A stretch of 64,000 nt of DNA from Quadrisphaera setariae (GCF_008041935.1 NZ_VKAC01000019.1:1-64000), one strand, 5' to 3'. Counted from the first letter of the stretch, positions 43,057-53,336 are shown. Translations and numbers: made by a program. The notes: a model not told the origin generated them from the letters alone.

Positions 43057-44448
43057 ATGACCTCGACCATCCCGCACCAGCTGACCAGCTCCACCGACCG
43101 CGCGGCGCAGCTCCTCCCCGAGCTCGCCGTCCCGGCCGCTGCTCCGGCTGCGACGGCACCCGCAGCCACACCGGCGGGGACCCCGCAGGGGTTGACCAGC
43201 GCCGCCGTCGTCGGGCTGGGGTACGTCGGCCTCCCCACCGCGCTCGCGCTGCACCGCAGCGGTGTCGCGGTGCGCGGGGTCGACGTGAGCCAGCGCCGCC
43301 TCGACGCCGTCCGCTCCGGCCAGGTCGACCTGCTCCCCGCCGAGCTGGCCGCCCTCAGCGCCGCGCTCACCAGCGACGACTTCACCGTGGGTGACGACCC
43401 CACGGCCATCGCCGAGGTCGACGCGGTCATCATCTGCGTGCCCACCCCCGTGGACGAGCACCTCAGCCCCGACCTGGCAGCGCTGGCCGCGGCCTGTCGC
43501 GCGGTGGTCGACTGGTCCCACCCGGGGCAGCTGCTGGTGCTGACCTCCACCACGTACGTCGGCTCCACCCGCGACCTCCTCGTCGCACCGCTGGCCACCG
43601 AGCGCGGGCTCGTGGCCGGGCGCGACGTGCACGTGGCCTTCAGCCCGGAGCGCATCGACCCCGGCGTCGCCGAGCACGAGCAGGGCCGCACGCCGCGCGT
43701 CGTCGGCGGGGTCACGGCCGAGTGCACGCGGCGCGCTGTGGACCTCGTCAGCAGGCTCACCAGCTCGGTGCACGCGGTGAGCTCCGCCGAGGCCGCGGAG
43801 ATGACCAAGCTGTACGAGAACACCTTCCGCGCGGTGGTGCTGGCGCTGGCCAACGAGGTGGCGGGCATCTGCAGGACCCTCGACCTCGACGCCGTGGAGG
43901 TCACCGACGCCGCGGCCACCAAGCCCTACGGCTTCCTGGCCACGTACCCGGGGCCGGGGGTCGGCGGGCACTGCATCCCCTGCGACCCGCACTACCTGCT
44001 GTGGCAGATGCGGAGCCACCGCACGCCCACCCCGCTCATCGAGCAGGCGATGACGTCGATCGCGCACCGCCCGCACGAGGTGGTGGCCCGCGCCGTGGAG
44101 GTGCTCTCCGACCTGGGGCGCGGCCTGGCCGGGGCACGGGTGCTCGTCGTCGGCGTGAGCTACAAGCCGGGCGTGCGCGACGTGCGCGAGACGCCCGCGC
44201 TGGAGATCGTGCGCGGCCTGGAGCAGCGCGGGGCGGTGGTGGCCTACCACGACCCGCTGGTCCCCGAGCTGCGCCTGCCCGACGGCAGGGTGCTCGCGTC
44301 AGCGGTCGACGCGCCGCAGGAGCCGTGGGACCTCGTGCTGCTGCACACCGTCCACCCGGGCGCGGACCTCACGTGGGTCTCGCAGCACCCCGTGGTGCTG
44401 GACGCCACCTACCGCTTCGCCGCCGCGCCGCAGCGGCACGTCGTCTGA
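43057..44448 (+). CDS. UDP-N-acetyl sugar / UDP-glucose-type 6-dehydrogenase
   Basis: The 463-residue protein is a nucleotide-sugar dehydrogenase of the WecC/TuaD group: VVGLGYVGLPTALAL as the NAD site, FSPERIDPG, EMTKLYENTFRAV with the catalytic-region Lys, GPGVGGHCIPCDP with the catalytic Cys, and SYKPGVRDVRETP. It oxidises a UDP-hexose at C6 to a uronic acid. An Ala/Pro-rich N-terminal extension of about 45 residues precedes the domain. It is the first gene of the polysaccharide operon, so acidic sugars probably enter the polymer. Confidence 0.9.
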   Translation: MTSTIPHQLTSSTDRAAQLLPELAVPAAAPAATAPAATPAGTPQGLTSAAVVGLGYVGLPTALALHRSGVAVRGVDVSQRRLDAVRSGQVDLLPAELAALSAALTSDDFTVGDDPTAIAEVDAVIICVPTPVDEHLSPDLAALAAACRAVVDWSHPGQLLVLTSTTYVGSTRDLLVAPLATERGLVAGRDVHVAFSPERIDPGVAEHEQGRTPRVVGGVTAECTRRAVDLVSRLTSSVHAVSSAEAAEMTKLYENTFRAVVLALANEVAGICRTLDLDAVEVTDAAATKPYGFLATYPGPGVGGHCIPCDPHYLLWQMRSHRTPTPLIEQAMTSIAHRPHEVVARAVEVLSDLGRGLAGARVLVVGVSYKPGVRDVRETPALEIVRGLEQRGAVVAYHDPLVPELRLPDGRVLASAVDAPQEPWDLVLLHTVHPGADLTWVSQHPVVLDATYRFAAAPQRHVV

Positions 44449-44492
44449 GCCCCGGCCCCCCCACCCCCAGCCAGCAGCCAAGGAGAACGACC

Positions 44493-45482
<990 letters not shown>

Positions 45483-45570
45483 GCCCGTCCACCGCCGGCG
45501 GCGCGCGGACCAGCGGGCGCACCGGCGGCCGGGCCGAGCCGCAGCTCGACGCGCGGGCCGACGGACAGCG

Positions 45571-46845
45571 GTGAGCGGCGTGTCGACGGCGGCGGGCGTC
45601 GTGGTGCTCGCACTGGTGCTCCTGGTGCTCGCCGCTCACCCGCTGCTGCCCGACCGCGGTGACCGGGCGGAGGACGACGACGGCGCGGTGGCCGCCGGCC
45701 GACCCTCCACCGTGGTGGGGGCGTCGCTGCCGGTGTGGGGGGCTGCCTCGGGGAGCGCGACGGTCGCGGCGCACGCCGAGGCGTTCACCACCGCCTCCCC
45801 GCAGCTGTACGAGATGACCGAGGACGGTGGCGTCGCGCTGCGCAGCGGGCTGGACCCCGTCGCCGCGCGCACCGAGGTGCGGCGCCTGCGCACCGCGGGC
45901 GTCGCCGTGGTGCCCACCGTCACCAACACCCGCGACGGCTCCTGGGACACCGCGCTCGCACAGCGGGTGCTGCACGACCCCTTCCTGCGCGACCAGCACG
46001 TGGTGGCGCTGGTCGACATGGTGCTGCGCGAGGACGTCGCAGGGGTCGACGTCGACTACGAGGAGCTGACCGCCGCCGACCGGACGGCGTTCTCGGCGTT
46101 CCTCGCGCGGCTCGGCCCGGCGCTGCGGGCCCACGGCCGGCTGCTCGCCGTGGACGTCTTCGCCAAGGACGGCGACGCCGGGTACGACCAGCGCAACCTC
46201 GCCCAGGACTACGCCGCCATCGGCGCAGCCGCCGACCAGGTGCGGGTCATGGCGTACGACTGGCACTGGGAGACCTCCGCGGCCGGGCCCGTGGCCCCGC
46301 TGGACTGGGTGCGGCGCGTCGTGGAGTACGCCGTCACCCAGGTGCCGCGCGAGCGCCTCGTGCTGGGGGTGCCGACGTACGGCTACGACTGGGCGGGCCA
46401 GGCCCCAGGGCAGCACCACGGCCAGCAGCAGGCAGGGAAGCAGGGGCAGCAGGGGCAGGAGGTCCGGCGGGCGGCGCTGGCCAGCTGGGCGCAGGCCCAC
46501 GTGCGCGCGGTGGACCGGGGCGTCCCCGTGCGGTGGGACGCGCAGGCGCAGAGCCCGTGGCTGGCGTACACCGACGCCGCCGGCGAGCCCCACGAGCTGT
46601 GGTTCGAGGACGGTCGCAGCACCGCCGCCAAGCTGGAGCTGGCCCGCGAGCAGCGCCTCGGCGGCGTGTTCCTGTGGCTGGTGGGAGACGTCGACCCGAG
46701 CACCTGGCCGCTGCTCGCGGCGCACCGGCGCGGCGACGCACCGGTCTGCGCTCCCCCCAGCGCCGACGACGGCGCCGACGACGGCGCCGGCGACCGGTCG
46801 CAGCGCCGCGCCCAGGCGCGCGCCCAGCGCGGGGGTGCGGCGTGA
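45571..46845 (+). CDS. exported GH18-type glycosyl hydrolase
   Basis: The 424-residue protein has an N-terminal hydrophobic anchor (VVVLALVLLVLAAHPLL) and a GH18 barrel like that of spore-cortex/YaaH hydrolases. The active-site motif DVAGVDVDYE carries the catalytic Glu near residue 163; MAYDWHWE and GVPTYGYDW are family strands. A Gln/Gly-rich insert (residues about 280-300) is unusual. It probably cleaves or trims an N-acetylhexosamine polymer. GTG 45571 is chosen; an open frame runs upstream. The 3' end overlaps the GT2 gene. Confidence 0.82.
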   Translation: MSGVSTAAGVVVLALVLLVLAAHPLLPDRGDRAEDDDGAVAAGRPSTVVGASLPVWGAASGSATVAAHAEAFTTASPQLYEMTEDGGVALRSGLDPVAARTEVRRLRTAGVAVVPTVTNTRDGSWDTALAQRVLHDPFLRDQHVVALVDMVLREDVAGVDVDYEELTAADRTAFSAFLARLGPALRAHGRLLAVDVFAKDGDAGYDQRNLAQDYAAIGAAADQVRVMAYDWHWETSAAGPVAPLDWVRRVVEYAVTQVPRERLVLGVPTYGYDWAGQAPGQHHGQQQAGKQGQQGQEVRRAALASWAQAHVRAVDRGVPVRWDAQAQSPWLAYTDAAGEPHELWFEDGRSTAAKLELAREQRLGGVFLWLVGDVDPSTWPLLAAHRRGDAPVCAPPSADDGADDGAGDRSQRRAQARAQRGGAA

Positions 46846-48281
46846 GCCCCGCCGACCTGGTGCCGGACACCGCCGTCGTCGTCCTCGTCCTGCTGGTGCT
46901 GGGTGTCAACGCCAGCCTGTGGGGCGCTCTGGGGGTGCTGCGCTGGTGCGACGAGCGCCTCCAGCGGCCGCGCCCAGCCTCTGCCGGACCCGACGGGCCC
47001 GACCTGGCCGACGGGCCCGACCTCCCCCTCCAGCGCGTCCGGGTCGGGCAGGTGGCCGTGCTCATGGCCGCGCACGACGAGGAGCTCGTCATCGAGCACT
47101 CGCTGCGGGCGCTGGAAGCGCTCCTGCCCGCCGGTGACGTGCACGTGGTCTCGGACTGGTCCACCGACCGCACCGCAGAGCTCGCCCGCGCCCGCGGCGC
47201 GAACGTGCTCGAGACGACCACCAACGTGGGCAAGGCGGAGGCGCTGGCCCTGGGGATCCGGGAGTTCGAGCTGGCCTCCCGCTACGAGGCGGTGCTCGTC
47301 CTCGACGCCGACACCCAGCTCGACCCCCGCTACCTCGAGGAGGCGCTGCCCCTGCTCGACGACCCGCGCGTCGCCGCTGTCGCCGGGTGCGCCCAGACCC
47401 GCTGGCACCCCGCGGAGCTCGGGTGGTGGGGGGCGGCTCTCGTCGCGCACCGGCAGCGGATCTACGTGCTGACCCAGCGGCTGCTCAAGTACGGGCAGAC
47501 CTGGCGGGGGCTGTCAGCCACGCACATCGTGCCCGGCTTCGCGAGCATCTACCGCTCGCGCGCGCTGGAGCGCATCGACGTCTCGGCTCGGGGGCTGGTC
47601 ATCGAGGACTTCAACATGACCTTCGCCCTGCACACCCAGCGGCTGGGGCGGATCGCCTTCACGCCCGCGGCCCGCGCGTACACGCAGGACCCGAGCACCT
47701 TCCGCGACTACGTCCGCCAGACCCAGCGCTGGTCGCTCGGGCTGTGGCAGACGGTGCGCCGGCACCGACCGCGCAGCGGGGTGTTCGCCGCGGCGCTGTG
47801 GCTGGTGCTCGCCGAGCTGGTCACCAGCAGCCTGCTGTTCGTCCTCCTGCCGGTGGGGCTGGTCGTGCTGGGAGGCACCGGGCTGCTCGCCCTCCTGGGC
47901 TGGCCCCCCGCGGTGCAGCTCACGGCGGCCGTCGACGTGCCGCTGGCCCTGAGCTGGGTGGTGGTGGGCGTGCTGCTGCCCGACTACGTGCTCTCGTGCG
48001 CCGTCGCGCTGGCCGAGCGCCGCCCGCAGTACCTCTGGCTCGGGCCGGCGTTCTGGCTGCTGCGCGTGGTCGACGCCGCCGTCGCGCTGCAGGCGCTGCC
48101 CCGGGCGTTCACCACGCGCTCGACCGGCTCCTGGACCAGCCCCACCCGCCGCGCCGTCATCACGCTCCCGGAGACGGAGCTGTTCTCGGTCGACACCTCA
48201 CGAGGCGTCGACGCCGCGGCGGGGGCCGACCCCGCGGCACCGCCAGCACGAGACCGCAGCACCGCCGAGGAGGCGCGATGA
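46842..48281 (+). CDS. GT2 polysaccharide synthase
   Basis: The 479-residue processive glycosyltransferase has one N-terminal membrane helix, a GT2 domain and three to four C-terminal helices, like PgaC/IcaA and hyaluronan synthases. Motifs are MAAHDEE, LDADTQ (DxD, near residue 156), VIEDFNM (near residue 252) and QTQRWSLG (QxxRW, near residue 295). It should polymerise and extrude a sugar chain. The GTGA overlap with the upstream gene and ATGA overlap with the deacetylase indicate tight coupling. Confidence 0.9.
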   Translation: MSPADLVPDTAVVVLVLLVLGVNASLWGALGVLRWCDERLQRPRPASAGPDGPDLADGPDLPLQRVRVGQVAVLMAAHDEELVIEHSLRALEALLPAGDVHVVSDWSTDRTAELARARGANVLETTTNVGKAEALALGIREFELASRYEAVLVLDADTQLDPRYLEEALPLLDDPRVAAVAGCAQTRWHPAELGWWGAALVAHRQRIYVLTQRLLKYGQTWRGLSATHIVPGFASIYRSRALERIDVSARGLVIEDFNMTFALHTQRLGRIAFTPAARAYTQDPSTFRDYVRQTQRWSLGLWQTVRRHRPRSGVFAAALWLVLAELVTSSLLFVLLPVGLVVLGGTGLLALLGWPPAVQLTAAVDVPLALSWVVVGVLLPDYVLSCAVALAERRPQYLWLGPAFWLLRVVDAAVALQALPRAFTTRSTGSWTSPTRRAVITLPETELFSVDTSRGVDAAAGADPAAPPARDRSTAEEAR

Positions 48282-49984
48282 GCACCACCGACCACCACCC
48301 CACCAGGCCCGCCAGGGGACGCCCCCCGGGACTGCCCGGCCTCCTCGCGCTCGCGGTGGCCGCGCTCCTGGTCGCGGCGCTGGTGAGCTCCGCGCTGGTG
48401 GCCGCTCCCCCGGCGCAGGCGGCCATCACCGGCCCGACCGTGGTGAGCCTGACCTTCGACGACGGTGACGCCGACCAGGCGACCGCGCAGCAGGCCATGG
48501 CGTCCAAGGGGATGGCCGGCACCTTCTACGTCACCACCGGCTTCACCGGGGCCAGCGGCTACCTGACCCGCCAGCAGCTCAGCAGCTTCGCCGCCGCCGG
48601 CAACGAGATCGGCGGGCACACCGTGACCCACGCCGACCTCACGCAGGTCGCCTCCACCGAGGCGCAGGCGCAGATCTGCAACGGCCGCAAGGTGCTCCAG
48701 GACTGGGGCTTCAAGCCGACGAGCTTCGCCTACCCCTTCTCCACCGCGAACGCCGCCGTGGAGGCGCAGGCCGCCGGGTGCGGCTACACCACCTCCCGGG
48801 GCCTCGGCGACACCCGCACCCGGTTCAGCTGCGGCAGCTGCGTGCGCGCCGAGACCCTGCCGCCCGCGGACCCGCAGTACCTGCGGGCCCCCGACCAGGT
48901 CGACTCCCGCTGGACCCTCGCCGACCTGCAGGGCACCGTCACCGGCGCGGCCAACAACGGCGGCGGCTGGGTCATCCTCACCTTCCACCGCGTGTGCGCC
49001 CCCACCGGCACCGCGAGCTGCCCCGCCGACAGGTCCATCACGCCGACGCTGTTCAGCCAGTTCACCACCTGGCTCGACACCTACCGCAAGACGACCACCA
49101 ACAAGACGTCGGTGAAGACGGTCGACCAGGTGGTGCGCCAGTACAAGGGCGCCAGCTACCCCGCCTACTCCCCCGCCTCCTCGGTGCCGCCCAAGCCCGT
49201 GGCCGCAGCCGGCGCCAACGCGCTGCTGAACGACTCGCTGGAGACCACCGACGCCGCCACGACGTTCCCGCAGTGCTTCCAGCCCGGCGGGTGGGGCACC
49301 AACACGGCCGCGTGGTCGTCGGCGACGCCGGGACGCACCGGCTCGAAGGCGGAGCAGCTGGCGCTGTCCGGCTACAGCAGCGGTGACGCGAAGCTGCTGC
49401 CGACGCTCGACCTGCAGACGTGCGCACCGAGCGTCGCGCCGGGGGCGACGTACGACATCTCCACCTGGTACACCTCCACGGCGGTCTCGCAGTTCGCGCT
49501 GTACTACCGCGACGGCTCGGGGGCGTGGTTCTACTGGACCTCCAGCCCGTGGTTCGCCGCCTCGTCGACGTGGGCGCAGGCGAGGTTCACCACGCCACCC
49601 GTGCCTGCCGGTGCCACCGCCACCACCTTCGGGCTGGCGCTCATCGCCAACGGCACGCTCGTCACCGACGACTACGCGCTCTACCAGGCGGGCACCGGCC
49701 CCGCCGCCAGCGCACCGCCCACCACCAGCTCGAGCAGCTCGAGCAGCTCGACGACGGAGAGCCCGTCCGCGCGGCAGGCGCCCTCGTCCGGCGCGAGCGC
49801 TCCCGCTGCTGGTGGCCCGTCCGCGCGACCCGGAGGACCTGGCGGACCGCAGCAGCCTCCCGGCCCGCCGGTCCTCACCAAGCGGGAGCACTCCAAGGCC
49901 AAGCCGTACCTGCCCGGCGGGGAGGCGCTGCGCCCCGGGACCCAGGTGGCCGTCCCGCCGCTGCGCGCCGACGGCAAGGGGTGA
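48278..49984 (+). CDS. secreted polysaccharide deacetylase with C-terminal carbohydrate-binding-like region
   Basis: The 568-residue protein has a signal peptide (LLALAVAALLVAALVSSALV, cleaved near AQA-AI). The NodB domain has TFDDGD (near residue 60), the metal His pair in GGHTVTH, and a TFHRV segment. A beta-rich region (residues about 310-470) resembles carbohydrate-binding modules. A Ser/Pro-rich linker and a basic tail follow. It probably removes acetyl groups from the polymer made by the GT2 enzyme, as PgaB and IcaB do. Confidence 0.88.
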   Translation: MSTTDHHPTRPARGRPPGLPGLLALAVAALLVAALVSSALVAAPPAQAAITGPTVVSLTFDDGDADQATAQQAMASKGMAGTFYVTTGFTGASGYLTRQQLSSFAAAGNEIGGHTVTHADLTQVASTEAQAQICNGRKVLQDWGFKPTSFAYPFSTANAAVEAQAAGCGYTTSRGLGDTRTRFSCGSCVRAETLPPADPQYLRAPDQVDSRWTLADLQGTVTGAANNGGGWVILTFHRVCAPTGTASCPADRSITPTLFSQFTTWLDTYRKTTTNKTSVKTVDQVVRQYKGASYPAYSPASSVPPKPVAAAGANALLNDSLETTDAATTFPQCFQPGGWGTNTAAWSSATPGRTGSKAEQLALSGYSSGDAKLLPTLDLQTCAPSVAPGATYDISTWYTSTAVSQFALYYRDGSGAWFYWTSSPWFAASSTWAQARFTTPPVPAGATATTFGLALIANGTLVTDDYALYQAGTGPAASAPPTTSSSSSSSSTTESPSARQAPSSGASAPAAGGPSARPGGPGGPQQPPGPPVLTKREHSKAKPYLPGGEALRPGTQVAVPPLRADGKG

Positions 49985-50883
49985 GGAGGGCTCCCGGCGC
50001 CGCGCTGCTGGCCGCGCTGCTGGCCGCTGTGCTGACGAGCGCGGCGCTGGGGAGCTGCTCCGCTCCCCGGTCGCCGCGCTCGGCACCCGCCACCTCCACG
50101 GCGAGCACCGCCCCCACGGCGAGCGCCGGCTCCGCCACGAGCACCGTCCCGGCTCCGACCAGCCCCGGAGCCGCCTCGACAGGGACGGCGACGACGGTCG
50201 ATGGGGCCCCGTCGTCGCCGTCCCGCACCTCTTCCACCACCGGGCGCTACCCGCTGCACACCGGAGTCGTGGCGACCACGTTCTGGGTGGGCGAGGTCTT
50301 CGACCCCGACGCACCCGACGGGAGCCAGGTGCTCTCCGCCTACGACGACCACTGGCTCGCCAGCTACGGCGGCTGCGACGGGGTGGTGGTGGACGGCGTC
50401 TGCACCACCGAGCGCCGCACCGCCGCGAACGGCTACTTCCCCACGTCCATGGCCCCGCGGCAGAACCCGTTCTACCTGGACCTGCCCTTCGACGACGTCA
50501 ACGACCCCACCGCGGCCGCACAGCGCGCCGACGTCGTGCCGTGGGCCCGCGAGCCCCGGTATGCGGCGGCGCTCGCGGACCCCGGCAGGTCGCTGATGAA
50601 GGACCGGTGGGTGGCGGTGCGCAAGGACGGGCGCACCTGCTACGGCCAGGTCCAGGACGCCGGTCCCGGTGAGTACGCCGACGCCCGCTACGTCTTCGGC
50701 GACGGCGACGTCCGCCCGGCCAACCGCCGCTACAACGGGGCCGGCATGGACGTCAGCCCAGCGCTCAACGGCTGCCTGGGCTTCGCCGAGCTCGACGGTG
50801 AGGACGACGTCGTGGACTGGTGGTTCGTCGACGACGCCGACGTCCCTCCCGGCCCCTGGACCCGCCTGGTCACCCGAGGCTGA
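49981..50883 (+). CDS. conserved lipoprotein of the polysaccharide operon
   Basis: This 300-residue protein has a signal peptide with lipobox LGSC near residue 26, a Ser/Thr/Pro-rich linker of about 65 residues and a compact domain with conserved-looking motifs (WVGEVFDP, NPFYLDLPFDDVND, CYGQVQDAGPG, NGAGMDVSPALNGC). The QDAGP and GMDVSPA strands suggest a double-psi-barrel fold like that of RlpA or expansin. That would fit polymer binding or modification at the cell surface. GTGA overlap with the deacetylase gene makes it part of the operon. The function is undescribed as far as I know. Confidence 0.72.
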   Translation: MRRAPGAALLAALLAAVLTSAALGSCSAPRSPRSAPATSTASTAPTASAGSATSTVPAPTSPGAASTGTATTVDGAPSSPSRTSSTTGRYPLHTGVVATTFWVGEVFDPDAPDGSQVLSAYDDHWLASYGGCDGVVVDGVCTTERRTAANGYFPTSMAPRQNPFYLDLPFDDVNDPTAAAQRADVVPWAREPRYAAALADPGRSLMKDRWVAVRKDGRTCYGQVQDAGPGEYADARYVFGDGDVRPANRRYNGAGMDVSPALNGCLGFAELDGEDDVVDWWFVDDADVPPGPWTRLVTRG

Positions 50884-50892
50884 GGCGGCCCC

Positions 50893-51156
50893 TCAGGCGG
50901 CCCCCGGCAGCTCGGCGCGGCGGGCCGTGGCGAGCTCCACGGCCACCTCGTCGATGAGCCGACGGCGGGTGCTGTCGTGCCACTCGGCCAGGAAGTCGGC
51001 GATGAGCGCCTCGTCGTGGCCGGCGGTGCCTCGGTGCCGCCGCAGCGCTGCGGCGGTCCCCTCGGCGATGGTGATGACCCTGGCGGGGGCCAGGGCTCCG
51101 GAGTACTCGGCGACCAGCAGGCGCATCCGTTCGCGCAGGGACTCGTGAAGCTCCAC
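50893..51156 (-). CDS. small three-helix-bundle-type protein
   Basis: The 87-residue protein is all helical (MELHESLRERMRLLVAEYSG and further helices) and recalls the actinomycete three-helix-bundle dimerisation-domain family. GTG 51156 has AGGAGG at proper spacing. No function is known. It converges on the polysaccharide operon. Confidence 0.6.
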   Translation of the reverse strand: MELHESLRERMRLLVAEYSGALAPARVITIAEGTAAALRRHRGTAGHDEALIADFLAEWHDSTRRRLIDEVAVELATARRAELPGAA

Positions 51157-51267
51157 GCGGCGTCCTCCTCGACATCGGGGTGTCGGAGGACATGACAGCA
51201 GGTGATCAGGCGGTCACGGAAGGGGGTTGCGCGTCATCCGGTCGGTGGTGACCGGCGATGCTGGACC

Positions 51268-52029
51268 GTGCCCTTCGACGACCTCGCCCGGCTGCTGGTC
51301 GGCGTCGCGGTGCTGCTGGCGGTGGCTCTGCTGGTGCTGCGGTCCGCCGGGGTGGCGGTGGGCGCGGCGCCGCTGACCGCCGTCCTGCGCGGTGGGCTGC
51401 AGCTGGCCGCGGTGGGCCTGGTGCTGGGCGGTGTGCTCGACCACGCGCCCCTGGCCTCGGCGGCCGTCCTCGCGGTGATGCTGACGACGGCGGTATGGAC
51501 CGCCTCGCGGCGCCTGACCCCGCTGCAGGGGGCGGTCGCCGCTCGGCGCGCCGTCGCCGTGGCGTGCACGACGGGGGCCGTCGTCGTCCTCGCGGTGGTC
51601 TTCGCGCTCGGGGTGCTGCCGTTCTCCGCGCGGTACGTGGTGGCGCTGGGCGGCATCGTGCTCGGCGGCACCATGACGTCGGCGACCCTGGCCGGGCGCC
51701 ACCTGCTGGCGGGGCTGCTCGCCCGTCGCGACGAGGTCGAGGCGTGGTTGTCGCTGGGCGCCACACCTCGCCGGGCGGTGGTCGACGTGGCGCGTGCCGC
51801 GGTCCGCGAGTCCCTCGTGCCCGTGCTCGACCAGACCCGCACCACCGGGCTGGTGACGCTCCCGGGCGCCTTCATCGGCGCGCTGCTCGGCGGGGCCAGC
51901 CCGGTGGACGCCGCGCGGTTCCAGCTCATCGTGCTGGCCGGGCTCATCTGCGCCGGGAGCGTGGTGGCCGTGCTGGTCACCACGCTGCTCGGCGCCCCGA
52001 GGGCCCTGCCCGCCCCCGCCGAGCGATGA
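51268..52029 (+). CDS. FetB/UPF0014-family ABC permease
   Basis: The 253-residue membrane protein has about seven helices and the FetB signature (TRTTGLVTLPGAFIGALLGG followed by ASPVDAARFQL). FetAB exports iron and protects from oxidative stress in E. coli. No FetA-type ATPase gene is adjacent, so the partner is elsewhere or absent. GTG 51268 is the chosen start. Confidence 0.85.
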   Translation: MPFDDLARLLVGVAVLLAVALLVLRSAGVAVGAAPLTAVLRGGLQLAAVGLVLGGVLDHAPLASAAVLAVMLTTAVWTASRRLTPLQGAVAARRAVAVACTTGAVVVLAVVFALGVLPFSARYVVALGGIVLGGTMTSATLAGRHLLAGLLARRDEVEAWLSLGATPRRAVVDVARAAVRESLVPVLDQTRTTGLVTLPGAFIGALLGGASPVDAARFQLIVLAGLICAGSVVAVLVTTLLGAPRALPAPAER

Positions 52030-52153
52030 CCCCGGCCCCCGCGGGACCGCTCGGGCGCCCGCCCGCCGGTCGGACCGCTGGGTCCCGGCTGGGGGCGACC
52101 TGCTGAGTGCCTGGGCCGCGCGCCGTCGTCATCCGAGCGTCAGGCGGGGCTCC

Positions 52154-52159
52154 TAGCGT
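52154..52159 (+). promoter_or_regulatory. -10 element of uppP
   Basis: TAGCGT lies 54 bp upstream of the uppP start. It matches the element seen before many genes in this window. A ribosome binding site (GAGGAG) follows before the start codon. Confidence 0.45.
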
Positions 52160-52212
52160 CGGGAGGCGGCAGCGCCGCCACCCCACGCCCACCAGCTCGA
52201 GGAGCCTCGCCC

Positions 52213-53244
52213 GTGCACGCCCTGCTCGCCGCCGCAGCACCAGCCGCCGCACCAGCAGCGACCCCCCACCTCAGCTGGACCGAGGCCGCCGTCGTCGGCG
52301 TCCTGCAGGGCGTCTCGGAGCTGTTCCCCGTCTCGAGCCTCGGGCACGCCGTGCTCGTCCCCGCCCTGGTCGGCGGGTCGTGGGCCCGCGACCTCGACGT
52401 CTCCGCCCCCGGCTCCCCCTACCTTGCGTTCATCGTCGGGCTGCACGTGGCGACCGCTGCGGCGCTGGTGCTCTTCTACCGCCGTGACTGGGCGCGCATC
52501 GTCACGGGGCTCGTCTCGTCCGTGCGCCACCGCCGGGTCACGGGGCCCGACGCGCGGCTCGGCTGGCTGCTCGTCGCCTCCACGGTCCCGGTCGGGCTGG
52601 TGGGGCTGGTGCTCGAGCACCCCCTGCGCACGGTGCTCGCACGCCCGGTCCCCACCGCGGTGTTCCTCGTGCTCAACGGGCTCGTGCTGCTGCTCGTGGA
52701 GCGCGGCCGCCGGCGCCAGGCGAACCCCGCCCCCTCGTCGAGCACGGTGTCCGCCGCGCGGCACCGCCAGCCCACCTCCGTGCTGTCCGCCGTCACGACG
52801 ACGACGAGCGCGGCCGCGCCGGCCGTAGCGGCGTCGTCGTCCTCGGAGCTGGCGACGGACCGGCGCCTGGCCTCGCTGACCCTGCGCCGGGCGGTGCTGG
52901 TGGGGTCGGCGCAGATCGCCGCACTGGCCCCGGGCATCAGCAGGTCCGGCATCACCATGGTCGCCGGGCTGCGCGCTGGCCTGAACCACCAGGACGCGGC
53001 GCGCTTCTCGTTCCTCCTGGCCACCCCGGTGATCGCCGCGGCCGGGCTCCTGGAGCTGCCCGAGCTGTTCGGCCCGCTGGGGGACGGCATCCGCGGGCAG
53101 GTGCTGCTGGGCAGCGTCCTCGCCGGGGTGAGCTCCTACGTGGCGGTGCGCTTCCTGGACCGCTGGTTCGCGCACGGGTCCCTGCGCCCCTACGCCGTCT
53201 ACTGCGTGCTCGCGGGCCTGGTGAGCCTGGCGCTGCTCGTCTGA
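52213..53244 (+). CDS. uppP: undecaprenyl-diphosphatase
   Basis: This 343-residue membrane phosphatase dephosphorylates undecaprenyl diphosphate, recycling the lipid carrier for wall and polysaccharide synthesis. The family motifs GVSELFPVSSLGH (near residue 36) and PGISRSGITM (near residue 240) are intact. About 55 Ser/Thr/Ala-rich residues (roughly 175-215) interrupt a cytoplasmic loop; the usual family length is about 275. GTG 52213 is the start. Its location after the exopolysaccharide operon may be coincidental but is functionally sensible. Related proteins confer bacitracin resistance. Confidence 0.92.
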   Translation: MHALLAAAAPAAAPAATPHLSWTEAAVVGVLQGVSELFPVSSLGHAVLVPALVGGSWARDLDVSAPGSPYLAFIVGLHVATAAALVLFYRRDWARIVTGLVSSVRHRRVTGPDARLGWLLVASTVPVGLVGLVLEHPLRTVLARPVPTAVFLVLNGLVLLLVERGRRRQANPAPSSSTVSAARHRQPTSVLSAVTTTTSAAAPAVAASSSSELATDRRLASLTLRRAVLVGSAQIAALAPGISRSGITMVAGLRAGLNHQDAARFSFLLATPVIAAAGLLELPELFGPLGDGIRGQVLLGSVLAGVSSYVAVRFLDRWFAHGSLRPYAVYCVLAGLVSLALLV

Positions 53245-53246
53245 CC

Positions 53247-53289
53247 GCTCACCGGCCCGCTGGTCGCAGACGCACGCGGGCCGGTGAGC
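53247..53289. terminator. 14-bp-stem hairpin after uppP
   Basis: GCTCACCGGCCCGC and GCGGGCCGGTGAGC pair perfectly around a 15-nt loop. It lies directly after the uppP stop between two convergent genes. Confidence 0.7.
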
Positions 53290-53294
53290 TCCGG

Positions 53295-53330
53295 GCCTCC
53301 GGACCGGCGCTGAGCGCCGGGTCCGGAGGC
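53295..53330. terminator. second hairpin, next to katG
   Basis: GCCTCCGGACCGGCGC and GCGCCGGGTCCGGAGGC form a long stem with a TGA loop and one bulged G. It lies immediately after the katG stop on its strand, so the pair of hairpins can stop transcription from both sides. Confidence 0.7.
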
Positions 53331-53336
53331 GGGAGG

